A DNA stretch of 24,550 nt from HGM04593 sp964423665 (GTDB lineage: Bacteria; Bacteroidota; Bacteroidia; Bacteroidales; Bacteroidaceae), in NCBI GenBank assembly GCA_964423665.1, contig CAYRFX010000029.1:1-24550 (forward strand). The letters are read 5' to 3'. The first letter of the stretch is position 1; every line of letters begins with the position of its first letter. Below are positions 7,301 through 15,607 of this stretch, piece after piece. Both the position numbers and the translations under genes were made by a program. The notes below the pieces were generated by a model. That model saw only the letters and a list, made by a program, of their open reading frames with translations. It had not been told where the DNA came from and made no database searches.

Positions 7301-8569
7301 ATGAAAATTAAAAATGTAAAAGCACGCGAGATTTTAGACTCTCGCGGTAACCCCACAGTGGAGGCTGAAATTATGCTTGAAGATGGTACCACTGCAAGTG
7401 CATCTGTGCCATCGGGAGCATCGACTGGAGAAAATGAAGCACTGGAGATGCGCGACGGAGATGAACGTTACGGTGGCAATGGCGTTCTGAAGGCTGTAAA
7501 AAACATTAATCGCGACATTGCGCCACACATCGAGGGATTATCGGTCTTTGCACAGCGCGAGATAGATTTTAAGATGATTGAGGCAGATGGCACCGACAAC
7601 AAAAGCAACTTGGGAGCAAATGCCATATTAGGAGTATCGTTAGCTGTTGCAAAAGCCGCCGCCGCAACATTACGCATACCCCTTTATAGATATTTGGGTG
7701 GCGTAAATGCCCATGTCATGCCCGTTCCCATGATGAACATTATAAACGGTGGCAAACATTCCGACTCACCTATAGCCTTCCAAGAGTTCATGATACGCCC
7801 AATAGGCGCAAGCAACATAAGCGACGCCATAAGAATGGGGGCAGAAGTATTCCAAGCCCTCAAGAAACTTCTTAACAAACGCGGATTGAGCACAGCTGTG
7901 GGCGACGAAGGAGGGTTTGCCCCAAAGCTGCAAAATATTGAAGACGCGCTCAACTGCATAGTCAGTGCCATAAAAGATGCAGGCTACAAAGCCGGCAAAG
8001 AGATAAGCATCGCCCTCGACTGCGCAGCATCGGAATTCTATCACGACGGAATATACGACTATGGGATATTTGAAAAAGATGGAGCACGCCTCGATTCCAC
8101 CCGGCAAACCGAATTTCTCACCCGTCTTATAAAAAAATACCCCATCGACAGCATCGAAGATGGAATGGCAGAAAGCGACTGGGAGGGGTGGAAAGAACTC
8201 ACAAAAGCCATTGGCGACCGGTGTACACTTGTGGGAGACGACCTGTTTGTTACAAACAAATGGTTTCTGCAACAGGGTATAGAAAAGAGGTGCGCCAACG
8301 CCATACTTATAAAGCCCAATCAGATAGGCACGCTAAGCGAAACATTCGACACCATAGAGCTCGCAAAGCGCAACGGCTACAAAACCATAATAAGCCACAG
8401 GTCGGGAGAGACAGAGGAGACCTTTATAGCCGACCTCGCCGTTGCCACCAATGCCGGACAAATAAAAACCGGCTCAATGAGCCGCGGCGAAAGAATAGCA
8501 AAATACAATCGCCTGCTGCGCATCGAGGAAGAGATGCGGCGACAAGCGACCTACGATAGCTCACTTTAA
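7301..8569 (+). CDS. eno: Enolase (phosphopyruvate hydratase)
   Basis: 422 residues, slightly shorter than the usual 425-435. It catalyses 2-phosphoglycerate to phosphoenolpyruvate in glycolysis. Visible signatures are ILDSRGNPTVEAE (11-23), the mobile loop PSGASTGENEA (37-47), HSDSPIAFQEFMIRP (His153, Glu162), GDEGGFAPKL (Glu203), the metal ligands Asp240, Glu286 and Asp313, LIKPNQIGT (Lys338), and SHRSGETEETFIADLAV (366 onward). Nothing essential is missing. Codon use is notable: many ATA, AAA and GGC codons, unlike the strongly biased use in rpsA or the 861-residue gene, which is odd for a glycolytic enzyme. The gene stands alone and ends in a GC-rich hairpin. Confidence 0.97.
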   Translation: MKIKNVKAREILDSRGNPTVEAEIMLEDGTTASASVPSGASTGENEALEMRDGDERYGGNGVLKAVKNINRDIAPHIEGLSVFAQREIDFKMIEADGTDNKSNLGANAILGVSLAVAKAAAATLRIPLYRYLGGVNAHVMPVPMMNIINGGKHSDSPIAFQEFMIRPIGASNISDAIRMGAEVFQALKKLLNKRGLSTAVGDEGGFAPKLQNIEDALNCIVSAIKDAGYKAGKEISIALDCAASEFYHDGIYDYGIFEKDGARLDSTRQTEFLTRLIKKYPIDSIEDGMAESDWEGWKELTKAIGDRCTLVGDDLFVTNKWFLQQGIEKRCANAILIKPNQIGTLSETFDTIELAKRNGYKTIISHRSGETEETFIADLAVATNAGQIKTGSMSRGERIAKYNRLLRIEEEMRRQATYDSSL

Positions 8570-8587
8570 TACCAAAGCCCATAAACA

Positions 8588-8617
8588 CCTCCCCGCCACA
8601 TCACTGCGGCGGGGAGG
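8588..8617 (+). terminator. GC-rich hairpin after enolase
   Basis: Perfect 10-bp arms (CCTCCCCGCC at 8588-8597, GGCGGGGAGG at 8608-8617) with a 10-base loop, 18 bases after the eno stop. No strong T tract follows, so termination may be only partly intrinsic. The remaining bases to 8731 are AT-rich with no gene seen. Confidence 0.6.
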
Positions 8618-8731
8618 CTCTCATACAATCATTTATAGTACATGTATATTCAAAGAACTACACACACTACGTCATTTAATTAAAGCAATTTCTACATATA
8701 TACAAATAATCGACTGTTAATAAGCGTTTTA

Positions 8732-9457
8732 TCATATCGCAACACGCTGCGATTGCAAATTCAAATAATCCATTATGGCACACTCTATAAGTTCGTGCCC
8801 AGCATCATTGGGGTGGATACCATCTTCACATATATAATCGGCATAATTCTTGCGCTCAAGAAAAACCGAAGTAATATCGATAACCGGCACGCGCTTCATC
8901 ACTCCCAGACGGAAGATTTCCATATTATACCGCTCATGCCAACGGTCTATTGTGAGCACTGTACCACCCAACCAACGTAAAATATTATCACCGTTAAGCC
9001 CTTTGGAGACATGAGTAAAGAAACGATTAGGTTCAAGCACCGGCAACGACAGCAATACAGGCTTAGCACCTAAAGACTTAGCAAAATCTATTAATTCGGA
9101 ATAATACTTTACGAATAGCTCTATCGGAGTATTAGAGCAATGCTCTTCGCATGGATTTTCAGCTATGGCAGCCCAGTTATAATCGCAGTCATTGCCACCA
9201 TATTCAAAGAGAACATAATCACTGCGCTTCACCTTGTCGGCATAACGTGTAACAAATTTCTTTCCTTGCGACACCACCCCGCCAAAACGGGCAAAATTCT
9301 CCACTTCTATACCAAGATTTCTGCGACAACGGGCAGCAAACCCCATATCACTTATCTTATATTTTATACCATCGGAAGGGCTGTTCTCCTTATCAACCAC
9401 AATACCTTTCATCACAGAATCGCCAAAAGCGCACACCGATTTCAAATCTATTTTCAT
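8732..9457 (-). CDS. SGNH/GDSL-family hydrolase
   Basis: 241 residues with no signal peptide, so probably cytosolic. SGNH hydrolases are serine esterases or acetylesterases. Block I is FGDSV (Ser14 nucleophile), the block III Asn is in YGGND (Asn89), and block V is DGIHPNDAGH (Asp212, His215). The oxyanion Gly is probably in the RFGG stretch (57-60). Substrate is unknown; relatives deacetylate sugars or act on lipids. It is a single-gene unit with a good promoter. Confidence 0.85.
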   Translation of the reverse strand: MKIDLKSVCAFGDSVMKGIVVDKENSPSDGIKYKISDMGFAARCRRNLGIEVENFARFGGVVSQGKKFVTRYADKVKRSDYVLFEYGGNDCDYNWAAIAENPCEEHCSNTPIELFVKYYSELIDFAKSLGAKPVLLSLPVLEPNRFFTHVSKGLNGDNILRWLGGTVLTIDRWHERYNMEIFRLGVMKRVPVIDITSVFLERKNYADYICEDGIHPNDAGHELIECAIMDYLNLQSQRVAI

Positions 9458-9479
9458 ATACGTTTTGTTTTTACGGGTG

Positions 9480-9510
9480 CAAAAATAGACACACCATCAA
9501 ATTGAACAAA
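9480..9510 (-). promoter_or_regulatory. Promoter of the SGNH hydrolase gene
   Basis: On the - strand, TTTG (9507-9510), 19-base spacer, TATTTTTG (9480-9487), a full match to the Bacteroidetes consensus. The leader to the ATG is about 15-20 bases. Confidence 0.7.
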
Positions 9511-9642
9511 AAGAAAGGGAACTTACACCTTTTATCGGGGCGTTTTACTCACATTAGGGGTAAAATTCTGTTATTTGTGGTAAACGCGACAAGAACGCGA
9601 AACAAGGAAACAGTAGCCAAAGAGGGACTGTTGCCGCAAAAC

Positions 9643-9676
9643 AAAAAAAGCGGGCACCTTTTACAAGATGCCCGCC
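9643..9676 (-). terminator. Intrinsic terminator of the structured RNA gene
   Basis: Arms at 9650-9658 and 9668-9676 (GCGGGCAYC/GGTGCCCGC in - strand RNA, one G-U pair), then seven T. A textbook terminator read leftwards. Confidence 0.85.
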
Positions 9677-9785
9677 TATGGGGTGGGTAAGCTACCTACA
9701 TCGCGCCGCTACAACCAACTACCTTTGCTGCGGTCAAGCCCTGGAGGATTCATCAGGAGCTGGCCGTATAGGACTTACCCATACT
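9677..9785 (-). ncRNA. ffs: Probable signal recognition particle RNA (small SRP, 4.5S type)
   Basis: A stretch of about 105 bases with no reading frame, between a full consensus promoter and an intrinsic terminator on the - strand. The RNA begins near GGGUAAGU (from 9780) and its 3' end has GCUUACCC, so the ends pair. The interior carries GACCGCAGCAAAGG, resembling the AGCAGCCAAGG side of SRP helix 8, and GCGAUGUAGGUAGC, resembling the GGGAUGUAGCUGGC segment of small bacterial SRP RNA. GGCCAGCUCCUG and CAGGGCUUGACC can pair as the apical stem. The apical loop appears larger than the usual GNRA tetraloop. SRP RNA would bind Ffh and help target membrane proteins. Another structured small RNA remains possible. 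Confidence 0.65.
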
Positions 9786-9790
9786 GAGTG

Positions 9791-9821
9791 CAAAGGTACA
9801 ACTTTTTTCTTTTCCTGCAAA
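9791..9821 (-). promoter_or_regulatory. Promoter of the structured RNA gene
   Basis: On the - strand, TTTG (9818-9821), 19-base spacer, TACCTTTG (9791-9798). Exact consensus; predicted start near 9785, just before the GGGUAAGU 5' end. Confidence 0.8.
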
Positions 9822-9975
9822 ATTTAGAAGAACAAATTATGCATTACAAGGAATTTGTGCATAAAAAGCGAATAAAGATACTTAAATCCACAGCAACGCT
9901 CATTTTTTGACATTTTTTGAAGTTTAATTCTTAAAAATATTACAAAAAACGTTCAATTATAACAAATATTATTAC

Positions 9976-9983
9976 TACTTTTG
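9976..9983 (+). promoter_or_regulatory. -7 box for the 861-residue protein gene
   Basis: TACTTTTG, an exact TAnnTTTG match, 160 bases before the start codon. The expected -33 position has only TTCA. Transcription from here gives an unusually long leader. Confidence 0.55.
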
Positions 9984-9989
9984 CAACGG

Positions 9990-10143
9990 TCTTATTAAAT
10001 AAATAAGGTCATACGCGAGCAAAACAAGGAAGCTACCGCGTTTTTGATAGGTTTTTGCAAGCCACATTGCAAAGACCCGAATAATTTATTTGTATAACAT
10101 TGATAAACAAATAACTTTTATTATTAACTAAATTCTTTAACTT
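9990..10143 (+). promoter_or_regulatory. Long structured 5' leader
   Basis: About 150 untranslated bases. It contains a hairpin ACGCG-AGC/GCT-CGCGT (10013-10020 with 10032-10041, two-base bulge) followed at once by TTTTT. A second hairpin has perfect arms TTTGCAA (10054-10060) and TTGCAAA (10067-10073). The first looks like an attenuator. The mechanism is inferred. Confidence 0.4.
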
Positions 10144-12729
10144 ATGAAGAAAATTTTACTTTCAATTCTCTGCTTGTTCAGCGCACTTGCGATGAATGCA
10201 GAAAAAACTTATTCCTACACATTTGAGAGTAAACAGTTTTCCGACAACGGAACTGTTGCTCTTGGCGATGTAGAATGGACTTTGACAGGAGAAGGTGGTG
10301 CTTATTGGGGCTTTGACACCCAGAACGGCAAAGGTCAGCAGTTTGGTTCAAGCAGCAAGCCCTACACTACCATGACATTCTCAACAAACGGTATTGCCGG
10401 CACTATTACCGAGATTAAAATCAACACATCAGGTGCAAGTTCTATCGCCGGTACATTAGATGTTACAGTGGGTGGCAATGCTTTTGGTTCTCAAATTACA
10501 TTAACCAAGACAGCAACTGACTACACATTCACAGGCGAGGCAAGCGGTGAGATTGTTTTCTCTTATGCACAGACTTCTTCAAAGGCTATTTACATTAAGT
10601 CTATCGAGGTTACTTACACCGCAGCAGGAGGCGAAGTTGCAACACTTTCAAAGCCCGTTGCATCGGTTGAACCCGGTACTATCTACAACACAACAACAGT
10701 TGAGTTGAGCAGCGAGAGCGAGGGTACTATCTACTACACAACCGATGGTACAGAGCCCACAGCAGAATCTGAAGTTTACAGCGGAGCCATCGCCATAAGC
10801 GAGTTTGGTGCAGCAACAACCATCAAGACAGTTGTTATCAACGGCGAGGAGTATAGCGATGTTGCTACATTCTCATACACACTTAAAGTTGCAGACCCCG
10901 TATTCTCTCACCCCAATGGCGTTTATGAGAAATTGACTGGTATGGATGCTTTGACATTCACAACAGAGACCGAGGGCGCAACTATTCTCTATAACAACCG
11001 CGGTGGCGACCCCATCACAGAGGGTTCTAAATCTTGGGGTAGCCTTTCTGTGCTTTCTACAGCAACAGTTAAAGCAGTTGCATTTGTAAAGACAGAAGCC
11101 GGCGACTCTATTTTCAGTAATGTAGTAACAAGATATTACACAATTTCTCCCGTTAAGCCCTTCAAGGTTGCTACAGAAATTGTAAGCGGTACAAAATACC
11201 TCATCAACTACGAGGGTATTGTTGCGGAACCTCACTACACAACTACCAACTATGGTTACATGTACACAGAGGATGTTACCGTAAACGGCGACTTCATTGA
11301 GACACATGAGTACTATGGTTTCACAATCACCGAGACTGAGACAGCAGGTGAGTACACCATCATGGATGCAAACAACCGCTACTACTACATGAACGACGGT
11401 TACAACAATTTCGCTGCCACAGATGACATCACAGAGATTGGCGATGCAGCTATCTGGACAATCGTTATCGAGGACGACTGCACTGCAACCATTACCAACA
11501 AGGCTACAGGCAAGAACATCTCTTATAGCACATCATACAAAAACTTCGAGTCTATCGAGGGTGGCGCAAATCTCCCCACACTCTACGCAATAGGCGAGTA
11601 CCCCACTCTCACCATCACTCCCGAGAACTGGAGTACAGTTGAGAGCATAACAACTATAACAATCACTTGCGAGCAGGGTATTGCACTCAACGAGAGCGAT
11701 GAACTCTATGCTACATACCGCGACCCCGATTGGAATACAGGACTTGATTTGGGTTATGGCAAAGTGAGCGAGGATGGCAAGAGCGTTGTTTACGAGCTCG
11801 CTACTCCCCTTGATGCAAACGGTGATTATTATATCACATTCCCCGCAGGTCTCTTTACACTCGATCCCAACGGCTTGGCTGTTGCCAGCGAGCAGGAGTC
11901 TCTCGGACTCACAGTTGAGAACCTCAACGTTCTTGAGCTCACATACGCTAACCCCGGCAATAACAGCAACGTAAAGAGCATCGAATACCTCTATTTCGAG
12001 TTTAACCAAGATATCACCGACAATGTTAAGGGTGCAGTTATCACAGACCAAAACGGTAAAGAGTATCCCTTGAGCGTTACTTATACCGACGGATGGGGCG
12101 AGAGCACTCCCTACAATGCATTGTGCTTGAAGACCGCTGAGCCCATCACAGAGCCCGGTACATACACATTCGTATTGAAGAAGGAGTACATCGCATCGGT
12201 AAACAACGCAAGCGTTACAATCAGCGAGGATGCAACATACACATTCAACATCGTTGAGGGCTTGAAAGTAACAAGCGTATCACCTGTTGAGGGTGCTGCA
12301 GCTACAGAAATCAGCGAGATTGTAATTGACTTCAACAACTACGTTTACCACGACTATATATCTTCTATTTGGGTAATGGATGAGAATGGCACCGAGTATG
12401 AATTTGTTAAGGATGCCGAGAATCTCGAGGACAACACATTGAGCATCAAGTTCATTGCAACTACTCCCATTACAACAGCCGGTACATACATGTTTACTCT
12501 TCAGGAGTATGCAGTATATGGCTACGACAGCAGCTGGAATATGGAGACAATCCCCACTCAGACATTCACCATCGTATTCGATGGCAGCTCTATCACAAGC
12601 GGCATCGAGGATGTTGTTACCGAGGGTGAGGGCGAGAAGGTTATCTTCGACCTTACAGGCCGCCGCGTTAAGGAAATTAACAAAGCCGGTATCTACATCA
12701 TCAATGGTGTTAAGACAATTGTTAAATAA
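10144..12729 (+). CDS. Large secreted beta-rich protein with chitobiase-like domain and T9SS-like C-terminus
   Basis: 861 residues. Residues 1-19 are a signal peptide ending in AMNA. Residues 20-160 look like a jelly-roll or carbohydrate-binding beta-sandwich. Residues about 165-247 match the chitobiase/hexosaminidase C-terminal-type repeat (IYYTTDGTEPT at 196-206), with a second divergent copy at about 250-335. Later parts contain Ig-like repeats with EFNQDI and DFNNYV strands. The last 30 residues (IFDLTGRRV, then GIYIINGVKTIVK) fit the short C-terminal sorting-type signature common on secreted Bacteroidales proteins. No catalytic domain was recognised, so a surface adhesin or glycan-binding role is a guess. 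Codon use is strongly biased, like rpsA, which implies very high expression. Confidence 0.85.
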   Translation: MKKILLSILCLFSALAMNAEKTYSYTFESKQFSDNGTVALGDVEWTLTGEGGAYWGFDTQNGKGQQFGSSSKPYTTMTFSTNGIAGTITEIKINTSGASSIAGTLDVTVGGNAFGSQITLTKTATDYTFTGEASGEIVFSYAQTSSKAIYIKSIEVTYTAAGGEVATLSKPVASVEPGTIYNTTTVELSSESEGTIYYTTDGTEPTAESEVYSGAIAISEFGAATTIKTVVINGEEYSDVATFSYTLKVADPVFSHPNGVYEKLTGMDALTFTTETEGATILYNNRGGDPITEGSKSWGSLSVLSTATVKAVAFVKTEAGDSIFSNVVTRYYTISPVKPFKVATEIVSGTKYLINYEGIVAEPHYTTTNYGYMYTEDVTVNGDFIETHEYYGFTITETETAGEYTIMDANNRYYYMNDGYNNFAATDDITEIGDAAIWTIVIEDDCTATITNKATGKNISYSTSYKNFESIEGGANLPTLYAIGEYPTLTITPENWSTVESITTITITCEQGIALNESDELYATYRDPDWNTGLDLGYGKVSEDGKSVVYELATPLDANGDYYITFPAGLFTLDPNGLAVASEQESLGLTVENLNVLELTYANPGNNSNVKSIEYLYFEFNQDITDNVKGAVITDQNGKEYPLSVTYTDGWGESTPYNALCLKTAEPITEPGTYTFVLKKEYIASVNNASVTISEDATYTFNIVEGLKVTSVSPVEGAAATEISEIVIDFNNYVYHDYISSIWVMDENGTEYEFVKDAENLEDNTLSIKFIATTPITTAGTYMFTLQEYAVYGYDSSWNMETIPTQTFTIVFDGSSITSGIEDVVTEGEGEKVIFDLTGRRVKEINKAGIYIINGVKTIVK

Positions 12730-12751
12730 TTTTATTTGACAATTAATACCC

Positions 12752-12785
12752 AACAGGCGCAACCGTGGTTGCGCCTGTTTTTTTT
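12752..12785 (+). terminator. Strong intrinsic terminator
   Basis: Perfect 12-bp arms (12752-12763 and 12768-12779), CGTG loop, then eight T. It lies 22 bases after the stop of the 861-residue gene. Confidence 0.95.
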
Positions 12786-12840
12786 ACACAATAACGCAAG
12801 CGCGCACAATTATATATTTTCAATAATTGGATATTTTTAC

Positions 12841-12848
12841 TATCTTCG
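12841..12848 (+). promoter_or_regulatory. Possible -7 box (TATCTTCG variant)
   Basis: TATCTTCG, one base from TAnnTTTG, 26 bases before the ATG at 12875. The same variant precedes rnz. No good -33 box. Confidence 0.4.
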
Positions 12849-12874
12849 CCCGCAAAAGCAAAAAGAGACGAACA

Positions 12875-13402
12875 ATGGAACAAGAAAACATAAGAAGCAT
12901 CAGCGAAAGAGCCATGTTCTACGGCACCATATTCGGCGGAGTGATGATAGCCACAAACATATTCTACCTGTTAGGGTTAAGTTCCCAAACATTTTCAATA
13001 CTATTTCTTCTGTTAATATTCTCCTCGCCGATAATAGCAGGCAAGCTCGCACTACACTACCGCAAGAATGAGCGCGAGGATAGTATGAGTTTCTTTCAAG
13101 CATGGCACTTTCTCACCATAGTGTATATATGCGCAGCCATACTCACAGCAATATCCCAGTTCATATATTTCACATTCATGGACAACGGATATTTCATGGA
13201 CACCATATTGCAGCAGTTCGACGCATTGACAAGCATGGAAGGTATTGATGCGACACTGCGCGAGGAACTCGCAAAGACCGCCTCCCTGCTACGTTCTTTG
13301 AGCAACCGCGACATCATTTTGCAGATTTTCAGCACAAATATCATCATATCACCCATCATTACAGTTTTTATCGCTATTTTTGTACGTAAAACAAAGAAAT
13401 AA
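12875..13402 (+). CDS. DUF4199-type integral membrane protein
   Basis: 175 residues from the ATG at 12875. The frame opens earlier (12827) but that would run through the putative promoter, so the internal ATG is preferred. About four hydrophobic segments lie near 14-32, 38-55, 77-98 and 150-170. A polar helix-rich section (about 105-148) separates the last two. Size and pattern match DUF4199 membrane proteins, whose function is unknown. It is followed after 15 bases by a glycosyltransferase, an arrangement I recall from other Bacteroidales, which suggests a link to envelope glycan work. Confidence in the family is moderate. Confidence 0.75.
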   Translation: MEQENIRSISERAMFYGTIFGGVMIATNIFYLLGLSSQTFSILFLLLIFSSPIIAGKLALHYRKNEREDSMSFFQAWHFLTIVYICAAILTAISQFIYFTFMDNGYFMDTILQQFDALTSMEGIDATLREELAKTASLLRSLSNRDIILQIFSTNIIISPIITVFIAIFVRKTKK

Positions 13403-13417
13403 ATCAAGTATTATAAG

Positions 13418-14368
13418 ATGGATATTTCCGTAATTATACCACTTTACAACGAAGCAGAATCGTTGCCGGAGCTCGCACAATGGATTGAGCGCGTGATGAA
13501 AGAGAATAATTTCTCTTATGAGGTTATCTTCATAAACGATGGCAGCACCGACGATTCGTGGAACGTGATTGAAAAACTCGGCGAAAAGAACCCCGCCATT
13601 CATGGAATAAAGTTCCGCCGCAACTATGGCAAGTCGCCCGCGCTCTATTGCGGATTTGAGCGCGCTGCAGGCAATGTGGTGATAACTATGGATGCCGACC
13701 TGCAAGACAGCCCCGATGAAATTCCTTTGCTCTACAAAATGATAACAGAGGAGGAATATGACCTCGTTTCGGGCTACAAGCAAAAGCGTTACGACCCGCT
13801 CAGCAAGACACTGCCCACAAAGCTTTTCAATGCCACAGCACGCAAGGTATCGGGAATAAAGAACCTTCACGACTTCAACTGCGGGCTCAAAGCCTATCGT
13901 AACGAGGTTGTAAAAAGCATCGAAGTTTATGGCGATATGCACCGCTACATTCCCTATCTTGCCAAAAATGCCGGTTACTCAAAGATTGGTGAGCTTGTGG
14001 TGCACCATCAGGCAAGGAAATATGGCAAGAGCAAATTCGGAATAAGCCGATTCTTCCACGGCTACCTCGACCTTATGTCTCTGTGGTTCCTGTCTAAGTT
14101 CGGGTATCGTCCCATGCACATCTTTGGTCTTTGGGGAACAATAATGTTCTTCATAGGATTTATAGCAGCATTCATCTTGGGAGCAAACAAGCTCTACTCG
14201 CTCGCCTGCGACCACCCGGCACGCCTTGTAACAGATTCCCCATACTTTTACATTGCGCTGACCATGATGATTTTGGGCACACAGCTATTCCTCACCGGCT
14301 TTATTGCCGAGCTTGTGAGCCGCACATCACAAGAGAGAAACAAATATAACGTAGCCAAAGAATTTTAA
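13418..14368 (+). CDS. GT2-family polyprenyl-phosphate glycosyltransferase
   Basis: 316 residues. The N-terminal GT-A domain (1-225) shows SVIIPLYNEAESL (4-16), FINDGSTDDSW (38-48), the metal-binding MDADLQDSPDEI (91-102), FNCGLKAYR (153-161) and a KYGKSKFGISRF acceptor-loop motif (201-212). Two transmembrane segments follow near 236-256 and 282-304. This is the layout of dolichol/undecaprenyl-phosphate mannosyl- or glucosyltransferases (GtrB/ArnC type), which charge a lipid carrier at the inner membrane for export of a sugar. The exact sugar is unknown. It is co-transcribed with the DUF4199 gene before it and the lipoprotein gene after it (5 bases). Confidence 0.88.
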   Translation: MDISVIIPLYNEAESLPELAQWIERVMKENNFSYEVIFINDGSTDDSWNVIEKLGEKNPAIHGIKFRRNYGKSPALYCGFERAAGNVVITMDADLQDSPDEIPLLYKMITEEEYDLVSGYKQKRYDPLSKTLPTKLFNATARKVSGIKNLHDFNCGLKAYRNEVVKSIEVYGDMHRYIPYLAKNAGYSKIGELVVHHQARKYGKSKFGISRFFHGYLDLMSLWFLSKFGYRPMHIFGLWGTIMFFIGFIAAFILGANKLYSLACDHPARLVTDSPYFYIALTMMILGTQLFLTGFIAELVSRTSQERNKYNVAKEF

Positions 14369-14373
14369 CAGAG

Positions 14374-14874
14374 ATGACAAGCAAAAAGAGAAACATAACA
14401 GCAACACTCGTTGCCACAGCCATGCTATGCATCATGGCAATGGCAGCCTGCGACAAGGGATACGATTGCGAGCTCAATAACACCTCGTACGACAATATAG
14501 GTTTCTACACCATTGAAGATGGCAAAGAAGAACCTTACACCTATCCCTCACCACTCACCGTATCGCTGATGGTAAACGGGGAGGACCAAATAATGGAAAA
14601 CCACCTGTTCGACGCCGGCGAGGTATCGCTCCCCATGAGCTACACCTATGACTGCGACACAGTTATCTTTCATTACGACGACGGGCTGCGCGACTCGCTC
14701 TACATCACTCACACCAATGAGCCATATTATCAATCCATGGAGTGCGGAACACTTATGTTTCACAAATTGGAAGAGCTCAAACATACCAACGTGTGGATTG
14801 AAGATGCTGTAATTGTGAACAAGAATGTAAATTTTGAAGGACATGAAAATATTAAGATATATTTTTATAAGTAG
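14374..14874 (+). CDS. DUF6452-like lipoprotein
   Basis: 166 residues. The lipoprotein signal ends in MAAC (Cys26), so the mature protein is lipid-anchored. The remainder is predicted beta-rich, with DTVIFHYDDGLRDSLYITHTN as its most recognisable stretch, cut by Cys residues at C31-like and mid positions. It resembles the DUF6452 proteins that commonly stand next to DUF6048 proteins in Bacteroidales. No function is known. It overlaps the next gene by 32 bases. Confidence 0.75.
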   Translation: MTSKKRNITATLVATAMLCIMAMAACDKGYDCELNNTSYDNIGFYTIEDGKEEPYTYPSPLTVSLMVNGEDQIMENHLFDAGEVSLPMSYTYDCDTVIFHYDDGLRDSLYITHTNEPYYQSMECGTLMFHKLEELKHTNVWIEDAVIVNKNVNFEGHENIKIYFYK

Positions 14875-15532
14875 CATACTGCTCTCGTTTGCCATAGGCT
14901 CTGCCGCACAGGAGAAAAACGAAAGCAACATAAGCAAGCCTTGGGAGTTCAAAGGGATAAGCGTAGGAGCAGACCTCTTTGGCTACATCGGACGCATAAT
15001 GAACGACTACACAAGTGCCGAGGTTGCCGTCAGCGCAAATTTCGGAAACCGCTTCTTCCCCGTCGTGGAGATTGGATACGGCAGCACCGACACCACCGAC
15101 GAAACGACACGCATATATTACAAATCGGGCGCGCCCTATTTTCGCGTTGGATTAGATTACAATTTTCTTTACAAAAAGAGCGGAGAACTGAGCAACTACA
15201 AGATAATGGGCCTGGTGCGTTACGGACAGACCACGGCAAAATACGATGTTACCACCCCGCCCTTGACAGACCCAGTATGGGGGAACAGCACATCGCTCTC
15301 GCTCACCGATGTGGAAGCCAGCTGCTCATGGCTGGAATTTGGTGTAGGCGTGCAGGTTAAGGTGTGGAAGAACCTCCACATGGGCTGGAGCCTCAGATAT
15401 AAATCGAGAATGAAAGAGGGAAAAGGCGACAATTCGGATATATGGTATATCCCAGGATATGGCGAGAACAAAAGCGGCAGCTTCGGCGGCACATACAACA
15501 TAATTTACAATATCCCGTTTGGTAAAAAATAA
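14843..15532 (+). CDS. DUF6048-like outer membrane beta-barrel protein
   Basis: 229 residues from the ATG at 14843. A TTG nine bases upstream is in frame, but the ATG gives a normal signal peptide (to GSAAQ, about residue 22). The mature part is rich in alternating strands with aromatic ends: GVDLFGYIG-type starts, PYFRVGLDYNFLY, and a last strand ending in YNIIYNIPFGKK. This is the pattern of a small outer membrane barrel. It overlaps the lipoprotein gene by 32 bases, so translation is likely coupled, and the pair may act together at the outer membrane. Function unknown. Confidence 0.75.
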   Translation: MKILRYIFISSILLSFAIGSAAQEKNESNISKPWEFKGISVGADLFGYIGRIMNDYTSAEVAVSANFGNRFFPVVEIGYGSTDTTDETTRIYYKSGAPYFRVGLDYNFLYKKSGELSNYKIMGLVRYGQTTAKYDVTTPPLTDPVWGNSTSLSLTDVEASCSWLEFGVGVQVKVWKNLHMGWSLRYKSRMKEGKGDNSDIWYIPGYGENKSGSFGGTYNIIYNIPFGKK

Positions 15533-15607
15533 GAAACCATTTGAATTTATATCGTCGGTTTCTATAAGAAATATCTTTATTATAAACTTAAACAGCTTCT
15601 AACAACA

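Noticed and set aside
10873..12762. Several long antisense reading frames (up to 172 codons) opposite the 861-residue gene
   Set aside because: They are by-products of the strongly biased codon use of the sense gene; their translations are Cys- and Asn-rich without domain character, and no promoter supports them.
15532..15563. AGAAACC/GGTTTCT hairpin after the DUF6048-like gene as a terminator
   Set aside because: Short arms, an 18-base loop and no T tract; apbE may or may not be in the same transcript.
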